Positions 9,314 through 17,184 of a DNA stretch of 64,000 bases are shown piece after piece. Every line of letters begins with the position of its first letter. Position 1 is the stretch's first letter. Source of the DNA: Gluconacetobacter aggeris (lineage in GTDB: Bacteria; Pseudomonadota; Alphaproteobacteria; Acetobacterales; Acetobacteraceae); contig NZ_JABEQD010000003.1 in NCBI RefSeq assembly GCF_014174395.1, positions 434,001 to 498,000 on the forward strand, in the 5' to 3' direction. The position numbers were made by a program, and so were the translations under genes. Below the pieces are notes generated by a model that did not search any database, was not told the origin of the DNA, and saw only the letters and a program-made list of their open reading frames with translations.

Positions 9314-9370
9314 TCAGCGCTGTTCACTGCACTCCCAACTCATGCCACCGATCAGGCCGATCATTTTCAT
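9314..9370 (-). pseudogene. aspartate/glutamate racemase family, N-terminal fragment
   Basis: Starts MKMIGLIGGMSWE, the typical N-terminus of the amino-acid (Asp/Glu) racemase family, then leaves the family sequence and stops after 18 residues. The start overlaps the stop of the LysE gene (TGATG), so an exporter-racemase operon was cut here. The rest of the racemase is not in the window. Confidence 0.65.
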
Positions 9371-9987
9371 CACGTCGTGGCCTCCTGCATGAGGGGATAG
9401 AGCGAGGCCAGCAGCAGGAGCGCCATGCCGATATTGAACCCGCGCAAAATCGTCGGGCGTGTTAGCCATCGCCGCATTGACGCACCGAATCCGGCCCAGA
9501 GGCTGACAGTCAGCAAGCTGACTATCCCGCACATCAGGCAGGCAACGGGTAGATTGAACAGGAAATCATGGCGGGGTGTGTAGGCTGAGACAATACTGAC
9601 GGCCATGACCCACGCTTTCGGATTTATCCACTGAAATCCGGCCGCCTGCAAAAAACTCAACGGCTTGGTGCTGCCAGTAGTTGATCCGCTCGCATCGGAA
9701 GTGGCGATCTTCCAGGCGAGCCATATCAGATAGAGTGCGCTGATGTATTTCAGGGCGACGTAGAGAAAGGGCAGCCTATCAAAAATGCTGCCCAGTCCAA
9801 TCCCAACCAGAGCAACCATGACGACAATGCCTATACTGATGCCTAACATTTGCGGAATCGTGCGCCTGAAGCCGTGATTGAGGCCTGATGCCGCCAGCAT
9901 CGTATTGTTCGGGCCAGGCGTGATCGAGGTGACGAGAACAAATACGGCCAGAGGTCCGAAACTGTCCCAAAGAGAGGGCATCGGCAT
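9370..9987 (-). CDS. LysE/RhtB family amino-acid exporter
   Basis: A 205-residue inner-membrane protein with about six hydrophobic helices and the LysE signature TPGPNNTMLAASGLNHGFRR near residue 25, full family length. It exports an amino acid or derivative; the substrate is not readable. It was translationally coupled to a racemase gene, now only a fragment, which would fit export or turnover of a D-amino acid (inference). It is the only metabolic gene among defence genes in this module. Confidence 0.85.
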   Translation of the reverse strand: MPMPSLWDSFGPLAVFVLVTSITPGPNNTMLAASGLNHGFRRTIPQMLGISIGIVVMVALVGIGLGSIFDRLPFLYVALKYISALYLIWLAWKIATSDASGSTTGSTKPLSFLQAAGFQWINPKAWVMAVSIVSAYTPRHDFLFNLPVACLMCGIVSLLTVSLWAGFGASMRRWLTRPTILRGFNIGMALLLLASLYPLMQEATT

Positions 9988-10448
9988 ACTTCCATTGGTG
10001 CAAAAATTATATTCAGGAATATTATGTATCGAGTTTGATCAGAATTGATGCAGTCATGCAGAATACTTTTATACAGTTTCTGTGATGCCGATATGACAGT
10101 CAATCCTGTTCACGACGTCATGTTGTTGGTCCGTTCGTAGCCGATCCACGGCGGAAACCGAATGCTAGTCGCTCTGGACCGCTCCGGTATTGGCGGAGAC
10201 GTCCGCTTTCATGCATCCGTTCTGCGAAGCGGACTGTCCGTTCCCCCCGCAATCAAGAAATCTGGCTTCTTGGGGGAGTGGAATATACTGCTTTCGCCAG
10301 TAGGATGCCGCCGGACGCATTCCCTGATAGCGTTGTCTTCTCGCAGGGCTAGACGTTTTAACCCCGCTTCTCTTCCGGCCTGGTGCCGGCCTCGCCCTCA
10401 ATGATTGATGCCCGCCGGCCGGAGCACGAGGGGTGCGGCGGTCCCCGG
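9988..10448. other. intergenic stretch with hairpin repeat
   Basis: No supported gene. It holds the upstream region of the LysE gene, the hairpin repeat at 10201-10234, and the 3' flank of the large helicase gene. Confidence 0.4.
10201..10234. repeat. inverted repeat GTCCGCTT ... AAGCGGAC
   Basis: Perfect 8-bp arms around an 18-base loop that contains TGCAT. The same arms and a similar loop occur at 14646-14681, so these are copies of one dispersed palindromic unit flanking the helicase gene on both sides. Confidence 0.6.
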
Positions 10449-13400
10449 CTAGACGGCGGGCGGAACCATCTGAACCACTGCGGTCCTCAAGAGGGTGTCT
10501 CGGGGCTCCTCAGCGTTGCCCGTGTCTGGCGCATTATCCAGGGCGGGGCGCGCCTCACCGGTAATCACGACGTTCACTGCGGCGCCGCGGGCTCTGAGCT
10601 CTTTGATGGCCTCAGCCGCAGCCGTGCGCGCAGGCAGGCCCGTCAGGCGCCAGGACGTGTCGAGATTGGCCCCCTCGGGATTGGCGCGCTTGACGCTCAG
10701 CCAGTTGAACGAGCCTTCGATGAGCACCGTGGGCGTAATGAGCGACTTGGAGTGCAGTAGCGCAATGTGATGGAGGGTCGCGCCCATCTCGCGCAATAGC
10801 ACCTGCAGGCGGGCATCGACAGGTCTGGTCGCCGGTCGCGTGACGATGTGCACGGAGCAGCGCCGTGCGATAGCGCCGCTGACGACGTCCTGGAGGGCCT
10901 CGGTCTCCACGGGGTCCGCGCCCAGGAAAGGCGAGACGACCACTGCGTTGCATCCTGACGCCAATTCGTTCAGAGCAGCGTTGAAGGCGTTGACATGAGC
11001 GGCGTGGGTCGACAGGCGCTCACCGCGCAGGACAATGTCGTCGGGGGCCGCATAGTTGCCGGTGACCTCGCGCAGCTCTGAACCGCGCGTAAACATTGAT
11101 CGACCCACGATACCCAAGGTGGAGGATGGAATACCTTCGAAATGCTCCATTGCACCGATGATGACGAAGCTGTCCTTTGCTCGCGAGATGGCGACGTTCA
11201 GGAGGCTGCGGCTGCCTTCGATGAAGGAGGGGGGCGTGTCGCGGTCGTAGGTCGGCGAAAAGATGACGATAGGCCGTTCCGCGCCCTGCAGTGCGTGGAC
11301 GGTGCCCACGGTGATGTTCGAGAAATCCAGTTTCCCATTGTCGCGCATATGGCCAATGGTCGCGTGGAGCACGCGCTTCTGCGCCGAGAACGGAGTCACG
11401 ACAGCCACGATCTTCGATAGCTCGCAGCCGTAATGGTTAACCCACTCCTGCGCATGCGCACCGATCCAGCGCGCGATAGCGGCGGCTTCTTTTTTGTTGG
11501 TCCCGCTGCCGCCGACGCGCTCGTATCGCCCGGAGACGTTCGCCCATGCCAGAGCGGGCACCGGAGGCGGCGCCTTGGGCTGCGCCGTCATAGGCTCGAG
11601 CCGACCGCCATAGACCAACTCGTTGCAGATTTGAATGATGTCGCGGTGACACCGGCGATGCTCGGAGAGAAACATGCCTGGTAAAGGGGCCTCGGGCGAG
11701 GAATACCGTGTTGAGGACTGGACAACACGCATCACGGACCCCGGCAGCTCGTTGCGCGCGCTGGCCGTCACGACCCGGCCGTCGGTCACGGCATGGTCCT
11801 CGTTCCACCAGCTCTGGTAGACACCCGCGGCCTGGGCGTTGCCGCAATCGGTGGAGTGCGGCATCGTTACGACCGGCGCGATCTGGAAGATATCGCCTAC
11901 GACGACCGCACGCTTGGCCAGCGCCATCGCGGGTGCTGCCTGGAAGGGCGGTATCTGCCCCGCCTCGTCGATGATGAGCGTGTCGATGAACCCCGTCATG
12001 TAGAGGCTTTGCCATTTCTGGTCGACGCGAGCGGTCCTAATGAAATGCCTGGGCAGCGTCGCTGTCGTCGAGACGAAGCACGGCGTCAGCATCGCCCAGC
12101 GGCGATACATGGCGACTAGCGCCTTCTCGCCCGCCCCCTTGAAAGGGTAAGCGCGTGTATCGCCGCCGGAGAGTGCCGCCTGGAATCTCTGCGTCTCAAG
12201 GATCCAGCGCCCTTCCCAGTAGCGTAGGGCCAGGTGAAAAAGCTTGAAGCGCACTGTGCGGTCAAGCAGTGCATCGAGTGCGCGGTGATCGGATGTCTCC
12301 CGGAGCCAGGGCAGCTCGCCTTCGGAGACCTCAAAGTTCTGGCGCCACCAATCCGGTTCGCCCACGGCGTGGCCGGCTTCTGCCAGCATCCGAGGCAGAG
12401 CGGCGAGTTCCGCGCGCTTGCTGGCGAGTTCGCGCATGGGAGCATCGCAGCTGCGCGCCTTCATCTCGTTGAGCTGGCGCAGCTCACTTTCGGATACGAC
12501 CTTTTTGTTGGCGCATTCCTCGGCCTGCGCCCCGATCTGGGCAAGTCGCGCTTTTCGGGTTCTCTCCACGGCTGCCAGCTCCGCCTCCGCGTCCCCGAGG
12601 GCTTTGCGGGCCGTTTCCTGCAGGCCCGCGATCACGCCAAGATAAGCCGCGCGTGTGCGGGCCTGCATGGCGGACACAAACGCCGCAGCGTGAGGCGATT
12701 GAGCGACCATGACTTCGGCCGCCTCCCATTTGCGCGTCGAGAAGAGGCCACCGAAAATCCCGCCTTCGCTGGGAAGGGACGCGATGACGCGGGCGGCGAA
12801 CGCGTCGGTGTCTTCGACCTGTCGCCGTTGCTTTTCGACGGTGTCCTGGGCTCGGGCCAGCAGGCGGGCCTCGTTCTGACTTTCAGCGCTGTAACGCCTG
12901 CGCGCAGCGTCAAGGGCGCCGGTTTCTTCTTCAAGGCGCGCACCGACGTTTCCGGCCTTTTCATCAAACTGTCCTTTCAATCGGACGAGTTCAGCCTCCT
13001 GTTCGTCGAGGGCGGCGGCGTCGGGGCCTTCGCCCGTAAGCTGGTCATAACGCTGATAGGCGGCGATGAGGGGGCGCACGCGATTATGAAGATGCGCCAT
13101 CTCCTTACGCAGGATTTCGACCGCTTCGTGAACGTCCTCCACATCTTGCAGGTCCAGCCGATAATCATGAAAGCGCGCCATCCACGTCACCATGGCTTGG
13201 TCGAGAATGGCGCAGTCGCGCTCCAGGGCTGGGAATCCAGACCAGTCCTCCGGGGCCGGCCTGCGCCCAGGGACCGCGACTAGGAATCCCTCCTTCTCTG
13301 CCCTGGGAGCGCGCTCCTTTGAGATGAGAAGCAGCCCCAGGCTGTCTGCACCATCCACCCAGCGCCGCGCCCAATTGCGGTCGGAGGGGTCAATCAGCGC

Positions 13401-14402
13401 GGAGCCCATCGCGACAATGATGTTTTGTACGGCCTGATTGTTGGTCGAGGTGCAGACAAAGACGACGGGCTCCTCGTTACGCAGGGCGCGGTAGACGAGC
13501 TCGGTCGCGATGATGCCTTGCAAGAGAGTCGTCTTGCCCGTGCCCGGCGGCCCATTCACAGCCAACATCTCACCCTCTTCGAGGGCTAGGTATGCGCCGA
13601 CCGTATCGGACTGGTTGGGTGACAGACCATATTTGCCGTTCATCGACCCGCGGGGCGCCTTCGACATTTCATCGCGGAACGCCCCATCTACCAATTCTGC
13701 GTCATTGAGCGGGGTGATGTAGCGCGCAAGCAAAGGCGACATGATGCTGGTTGGCTCAGCGCAGGCTGCATCGTAAAATTTCTTGAGGTTGCGGATCATC
13801 GCCATGTTGGCGGAAGACGCGACCGGCAGCGCGGGCACGGTCTCGGTCAGCACCCATCCCTGGGGCACCACCCCATCGGTCACCGCGTCCCAGCAGCCGT
13901 CTGCCCAATCGAGCCAGCGCGACCACTCGGTGCAATCCGGCGGGTTCGCCTGCAACCAAGCGTCCATCCGTTCCACGTGGCCGATGGTTACGATGCTGTC
14001 AGTTGGCTCCAGATAGTGCCGGTTTATCCAGGGCGGCAGGTCCTCATGAACCGATAGCTGGCCCGTCGCGCTGACAGCCACGACGACGCCCTGGACATAG
14101 GCACGGGCGTGCCGAAGGTCTCCGGCACCGTGGGTGACTGTCAGGTTGAGCGCGCGCAGCGCTATGCTAGCTATGACGACGTCGCTGTCCTTGTCCTCTG
14201 CGGCATCCTTTTGCTTTAAGCGGAGGGCGTGCAGAGCCTCGACGTCGCGCGGCGGTAGAACGCCACGGCGCAAATCCTCGACCCGAAGTGTCACGACCTC
14301 CTTACCTTCGAAGGACAGTGTCGCCTGAGCTTCGTCGACGAGGGATCGGCGCCAGTATTCGAGCACATCCAATGGGCGTGGCGACTTCTGATTGACCGGC
14401 AT
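10449..14402 (-). CDS. SF1 helicase fused to PLD nuclease (Mokosh type II-like)
   Basis: A 1317-residue protein. A DNA2/UPF1-type superfamily 1 helicase core has Walker A GPPGTGKTTLLQGI near residue 285, a long coiled-coil insert (about 430-640), Walker B TLIIDEAGQIPP near 830, and late motifs including TVHALQGAERPIVIFSPTYD. The C-terminal domain carries the phospholipase-D signature HSKSLITP followed by EGSFNW near residue 1240. A single polypeptide joining these two activities is the reported architecture of type II Mokosh anti-phage systems (MkoC). It sits alone between defence genes. Which helicase-PLD subfamily it belongs to needs a profile search. Confidence 0.7.
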   Translation of the reverse strand: MPVNQKSPRPLDVLEYWRRSLVDEAQATLSFEGKEVVTLRVEDLRRGVLPPRDVEALHALRLKQKDAAEDKDSDVVIASIALRALNLTVTHGAGDLRHARAYVQGVVVAVSATGQLSVHEDLPPWINRHYLEPTDSIVTIGHVERMDAWLQANPPDCTEWSRWLDWADGCWDAVTDGVVPQGWVLTETVPALPVASSANMAMIRNLKKFYDAACAEPTSIMSPLLARYITPLNDAELVDGAFRDEMSKAPRGSMNGKYGLSPNQSDTVGAYLALEEGEMLAVNGPPGTGKTTLLQGIIATELVYRALRNEEPVVFVCTSTNNQAVQNIIVAMGSALIDPSDRNWARRWVDGADSLGLLLISKERAPRAEKEGFLVAVPGRRPAPEDWSGFPALERDCAILDQAMVTWMARFHDYRLDLQDVEDVHEAVEILRKEMAHLHNRVRPLIAAYQRYDQLTGEGPDAAALDEQEAELVRLKGQFDEKAGNVGARLEEETGALDAARRRYSAESQNEARLLARAQDTVEKQRRQVEDTDAFAARVIASLPSEGGIFGGLFSTRKWEAAEVMVAQSPHAAAFVSAMQARTRAAYLGVIAGLQETARKALGDAEAELAAVERTRKARLAQIGAQAEECANKKVVSESELRQLNEMKARSCDAPMRELASKRAELAALPRMLAEAGHAVGEPDWWRQNFEVSEGELPWLRETSDHRALDALLDRTVRFKLFHLALRYWEGRWILETQRFQAALSGGDTRAYPFKGAGEKALVAMYRRWAMLTPCFVSTTATLPRHFIRTARVDQKWQSLYMTGFIDTLIIDEAGQIPPFQAAPAMALAKRAVVVGDIFQIAPVVTMPHSTDCGNAQAAGVYQSWWNEDHAVTDGRVVTASARNELPGSVMRVVQSSTRYSSPEAPLPGMFLSEHRRCHRDIIQICNELVYGGRLEPMTAQPKAPPPVPALAWANVSGRYERVGGSGTNKKEAAAIARWIGAHAQEWVNHYGCELSKIVAVVTPFSAQKRVLHATIGHMRDNGKLDFSNITVGTVHALQGAERPIVIFSPTYDRDTPPSFIEGSRSLLNVAISRAKDSFVIIGAMEHFEGIPSSTLGIVGRSMFTRGSELREVTGNYAAPDDIVLRGERLSTHAAHVNAFNAALNELASGCNAVVVSPFLGADPVETEALQDVVSGAIARRCSVHIVTRPATRPVDARLQVLLREMGATLHHIALLHSKSLITPTVLIEGSFNWLSVKRANPEGANLDTSWRLTGLPARTAAAEAIKELRARGAAVNVVITGEARPALDNAPDTGNAEEPRDTLLRTAVVQMVPPAV

Positions 14403-14645
14403 ACATGCTCCTCCGTCTCAATAGGAAGCTATGCCAAGCTATTCCGCAGTTCAATGCAGCCGGAAAATGCTCGCACAGGCCAAGGGCGGGAGCGGATCAC
14501 CACCGGATTAGATCTATCATTTGCTTTGAAGGCTTGGCGGCGACCTGAGGAAATACATTGCTCATAGGGGGTATAGGCACTACAGATGCATGTGTTTAGC
14601 AGGCATCCTTTGCGTTACTTTAATCTGTGCTGAAAATGGAGGAAA

Positions 14646-14681
14646 TGTCCGCTTCTGCATGTCTGAGCCGGAAAGCGGACA
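14646..14681. repeat. inverted repeat TGTCCGCTT ... AAGCGGACA
   Basis: Perfect 9-bp arms around an 18-base loop containing CTGCATGTC. Third copy of the dispersed hairpin unit, upstream of the helicase gene. Confidence 0.6.
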
Positions 14682-14843
14682 ACCCGCAATCCCCCAAATT
14701 GCCGTCATCCCGACGTAGCCCTCGTCGAGGGAGTTCTCGCGTTCCCCTCGGCTGCCTCCTGTCCCCTCCCCCGTTCTTTCTCCTCCGGCCGAGTTACGCC
14801 CCGGCACCCCAGATCCCGCTCGTACGCCCATGTACGAAGCAGT

Positions 14844-14877
14844 TGGTTGCGGGTTCATTTGACCTCGATTTGAACCT
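14844..14877 (-). repeat. diverged tRNA 3'-end-like site
   Basis: TGGTTGCGGG, then 13 bases, then GATTTGAACCT. On the minus strand this reads AGGTTCAAATC...CCCGCAACCA, a T-arm and acceptor end without the rest of a tRNA. The same two blocks with the same spacing style occur at 22601, in each case about 140 bases before an initiator-type site. Confidence 0.5.
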
Positions 14878-14937
14878 ACCTGTGCCAAGGCATTGAAATG
14901 ATGGGGAATTTGGTAGGCGTGTGGTGTGTGGAGCAAC

Positions 14938-14975
14938 AAAAAACCCCGCCAAGTCAGGGACTTAGCGGGGTTTTT
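14938..14975. terminator. bidirectional terminator at module boundary
   Basis: A-tract, CCCCGC and AAGTC pairing with GACTT and GCGGGG (11 pairs in all), then T5. It lies 11 bases downstream, on the minus strand, of the attachment-like repeat at 14986, repeating the arrangement seen at 6576/6631. Confidence 0.85.
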
Positions 14976-14985
14976 GGGATGTTTC

Positions 14986-15000
14986 TGGTTGCGGGGGCAC
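14986..15000 (-). repeat. attachment-site-like repeat 2 (initiator tRNA 3' end)
   Basis: TGGTTGCGGGGGCAC; minus strand GCCCCCGCAACCA, identical over 13 bases to the site at 6631 and in the same orientation. It separates the helicase module from the ParDE/QueC module. Confidence 0.6.
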
Positions 15001-15122
15001 GCAAGCACCGATGCCCACACTCACTTCAGGCGGTAATATAATTACGCGATATCAGAAGTTTAACACCTTAAATCAATACAGATGCTCGGTTTACCTCCGC
15101 CGAAGCGTTACCGCTCACAGGA

Positions 15123-15458
15123 CTAAACATCTTCTGCATTTGGACCGCTCATCCAGAGCGGAATATCGTTGCGCGCATGCAGCACGCGCCAGACATCAAT
15201 ACGATCCTCACGCTCAAGATAAAATACGAGGTAAGGATAACCTTTCACGCGATGGGCACGCAGTCCCGGCAGGTCCAGCTCATAGGCATAACGGAGCGAT
15301 CCCGCACCCGGATAGTCTCCGATGAACATGAAAGCGCTCTGTAATGCCGCGATGAAGCCCATTGCAATGGCCTCACCCGCCTCGGCAGCATAGTAATCAA
15401 CCGCCAGCTCGACATCCCGCTCAGCCTGTCCGCGCGGAACGACCAGTCGGCCTGTCAT
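15123..15458 (-). CDS. parE: ParE/RelE-superfamily toxin
   Basis: A 111-residue toxin of the RelE/ParE fold (LRAHRVKGYPYLVFYLERED and the ending WRVLHARNDIP are typical of the ParE branch). ParE toxins poison gyrase; RelE relatives cut mRNA. Its start overlaps the antitoxin stop by 4 bases, the usual coupling. It is the first gene past a module boundary and would act as an addiction module for the island. Confidence 0.85.
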   Translation of the reverse strand: MTGRLVVPRGQAERDVELAVDYYAAEAGEAIAMGFIAALQSAFMFIGDYPGAGSLRYAYELDLPGLRAHRVKGYPYLVFYLEREDRIDVWRVLHARNDIPLWMSGPNAEDV

Positions 15459-15697
15459 TCCTTGCCAGCAGTGCGGCGCGCACGCTCGCGCAGCCGGTCG
15501 AAATAACCGGTATCCGCCGGCACTGTGGCAGGAGACGAAGCGCCTTCGATCAACAGCGCACGCAAGTGCTGCCGGTCCTGATCCCGACGGATCAGTTCGC
15601 GCACATATTCGCTACTGGTCCCGAAGCCGCGTCCGACGACCTGCTCGTCGACGAAGCTTTTCATGGTCTCCGGGAGCGAGATGTTCATCGTACTCAT
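15455..15697 (-). CDS. parD: ParD-like ribbon-helix-helix antitoxin
   Basis: An 80-residue CopG/ParD antitoxin. The N-terminal ribbon-helix-helix (MNISLPETMKSFVDEQV, GTSSEYVRELIRRDQ) should bind the operon's operator, and the C-terminal tail wraps the toxin. It lies directly upstream of parE with a 4-base overlap. It is normally autoregulatory; no clear operator palindrome was identified upstream of 15697. Confidence 0.85.
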   Translation of the reverse strand: MSTMNISLPETMKSFVDEQVVGRGFGTSSEYVRELIRRDQDRQHLRALLIEGASSPATVPADTGYFDRLRERARRTAGKE

Positions 15698-15926
15698 ACC
15701 GACACCTTATTCGTTATGGCAAAAATTGGCAAGAAAATTACAGCCTCAATTGCATCTTCGTTGCCCTTGCCTAAACGTAGCCCTGCACTTGCCGAGAAGC
15801 ACTTGCGACCGGTGACGCCCAGAATTAGGTGCGTGCCGTACGAGCGCCTTCCAACTGCTAAAGCTGAACCGGCCGACTTCTTCGGCCAAGAGATTACGAA
15901 GCGAGACTTGGTCGCTACTGTGCGTC

Positions 15927-16607
15927 CTAGATTCGTGAACCGACATGCACAGCGCCGAGCCCGATGAACGGCTCCCAGAGACCAGCTCTTCGGCAGATCT
16001 CCGTGCCGGTTCGACCCATGGCACACGAAGTTAAGCCAAGCGCCGTAGCCACGAGACAGATCGTCGCGCTTAAGGCACCGGCATCACGGACAAGCAACGA
16101 TTCCGAGTTTTCGTAGCCAGCGCCCGTCCTTGTCGGATCCGCTACAATCTGAACAGTCGTCCCAGCCTTGGCGCCGGTCAACTCCGAGACACTGGCCTCG
16201 TTCGCGCGCCGCACCGTCCTTTCATCAGCCGAGCAAAGAAGGATGGCGTGTCGCTCGGGTTCATAGACGCCAATTGGATCGCCATTGCCAATCGGGATGA
16301 TCAGGAGACGCAGCGGATGCAGACCACCGGCCGAAGGCGTATTGCGACTTTCCCACCCGATACCGAAGCGCCCCGCCGAGCGCCTCTCTCGCAGGAGCAT
16401 CGAATGCCAGAGCACCGAGGCTAATTCCACCTCGGCGACGGGACCACCGATCGTCGAAACCCTGTCTCGTAGAACATCAAGGAAAGGAATCGAGGGCGTC
16501 AGGATGTCCCGTGGCAGAGCGTATGCGCCAGTATGGGGCACCGCTGTCGGGCGCCACTCGAGCGGTAGGTCACGCGGACAAGGTTCATCGTCAATAGGCA
16601 TCGCCAT
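15927..16607 (-). CDS. SagB-type nitroreductase family protein
   Basis: An FMN nitroreductase-fold protein of about 226 residues. RRSAGRFG gives the N-terminal flavin-phosphate Arg/Ser motif, SAGGLHPL matches the SagB-type loop, and the C-terminal half has the RDAGALSATICLVATALGL helix. SagB-type enzymes oxidise azolines in peptide modification; others reduce nitro or quinone compounds. The start at 16607 overlaps the QueC-like stop by 17 bases (16601 is also possible), making it the last gene of a tightly coupled five-gene operon. Its place beside base-modifying enzymes suggests a redox step on a nucleobase or conjugate (inference). Confidence 0.7.
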   Translation of the reverse strand: MAMPIDDEPCPRDLPLEWRPTAVPHTGAYALPRDILTPSIPFLDVLRDRVSTIGGPVAEVELASVLWHSMLLRERRSAGRFGIGWESRNTPSAGGLHPLRLLIIPIGNGDPIGVYEPERHAILLCSADERTVRRANEASVSELTGAKAGTTVQIVADPTRTGAGYENSESLLVRDAGALSATICLVATALGLTSCAMGRTGTEICRRAGLWEPFIGLGAVHVGSRI

Positions 16608-17184
16608 AAATCTCGTGGGCAACTTGATAATGCTTCACGCACCCCCGACACGCACCACAGGCAAGATTGCCGAAGTGACAGGAATGGGCCCACGACAGGA
16701 GTGAGCGTGGTACCCCGGAGGCGCGAACGAGTTCCGCAGTCGTCATGCCGATCGCAGGCGCAACGACACGCATGCCTCCCTCCTGCCCAACCAAGATCTT
16801 GTCCATCATTGCATAGAACTCGGGCCTTCCGTCGGCGTGCGAGGCGTCAGATGCAACGGATCCGAGCATCAGTTCGTTGACGCCTATTGCAATGCCACGC
16901 ATTGCCGCGAAAGTGATCAGCATCTGATTCCGATAGGGCCACCATTCAGGAACCGGTGCCGCATCGAGCGCCGGAACGCCGGCCATGTCGCCGGATCCCA
17001 GTGCCGAGCAATCAATGCGGACCAACTCGTGACGTATGCCGAGCTCATCGCTCACCCTTGCAGCGGCCCTCATCTCGGCTTCAGCGGCCCGCTGCCCGTA
17101 ATCTACGGTAATCGCCACCTCTGGACGCTTCCAATAACCGAGAGCAATCGAATCCATGCCGCCGGAGAGCAGGATCGCCCTCAT
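16591..17184 (-). CDS. QueC-like 7-deazaguanine synthase homologue
   Basis: About 197 residues. PP-loop SGGMDS at the N-terminus, VDYGQRAAE, a PYRNQ motif in place of the QueC GRN segment, and a C-terminal zinc site formed by CHFGNLACGACRGC. All core QueC elements are present, but it is shorter than housekeeping QueC. QueC turns carboxydeazaguanine into preQ0 using ATP and ammonia. QueC homologues in type IV CBASS (Cap9) instead attach a deazaguanine to a protein N-terminus. The ATGA overlap with the upstream gene fixes the start at 17184. No other queuosine genes are nearby, so a defence or conjugation role is more likely than tRNA modification (inference). Confidence 0.8.
   Translation of the reverse strand: MRAILLSGGMDSIALGYWKRPEVAITVDYGQRAAEAEMRAAARVSDELGIRHELVRIDCSALGSGDMAGVPALDAAPVPEWWPYRNQMLITFAAMRGIAIGVNELMLGSVASDASHADGRPEFYAMMDKILVGQEGGMRVVAPAIGMTTAELVRASGVPRSLLSWAHSCHFGNLACGACRGCVKHYQVAHEIYGDAY

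Larger units (their letters stand above)
14403..15122. other. intergenic junction between modules A and B
   Basis: No gene supported. Contains, in order, the helicase promoter region, the hairpin repeat at 14646, a diverged tRNA-end-like site at 14844, a strong terminator at 14938 and the attachment-like repeat at 14986. Confidence 0.5.

Noticed and set aside
10162-10404. 80-residue plus-strand ORF upstream of LysE
   Set aside because: Spans the hairpin repeat, has no ribosome site and no recognisable family; treated as non-coding.
16591-17184. Housekeeping queuosine biosynthesis gene
   Set aside because: No queD, queE, queF or tgt nearby, shorter than standard QueC, and embedded in an operon of unrelated base and sugar enzymes.
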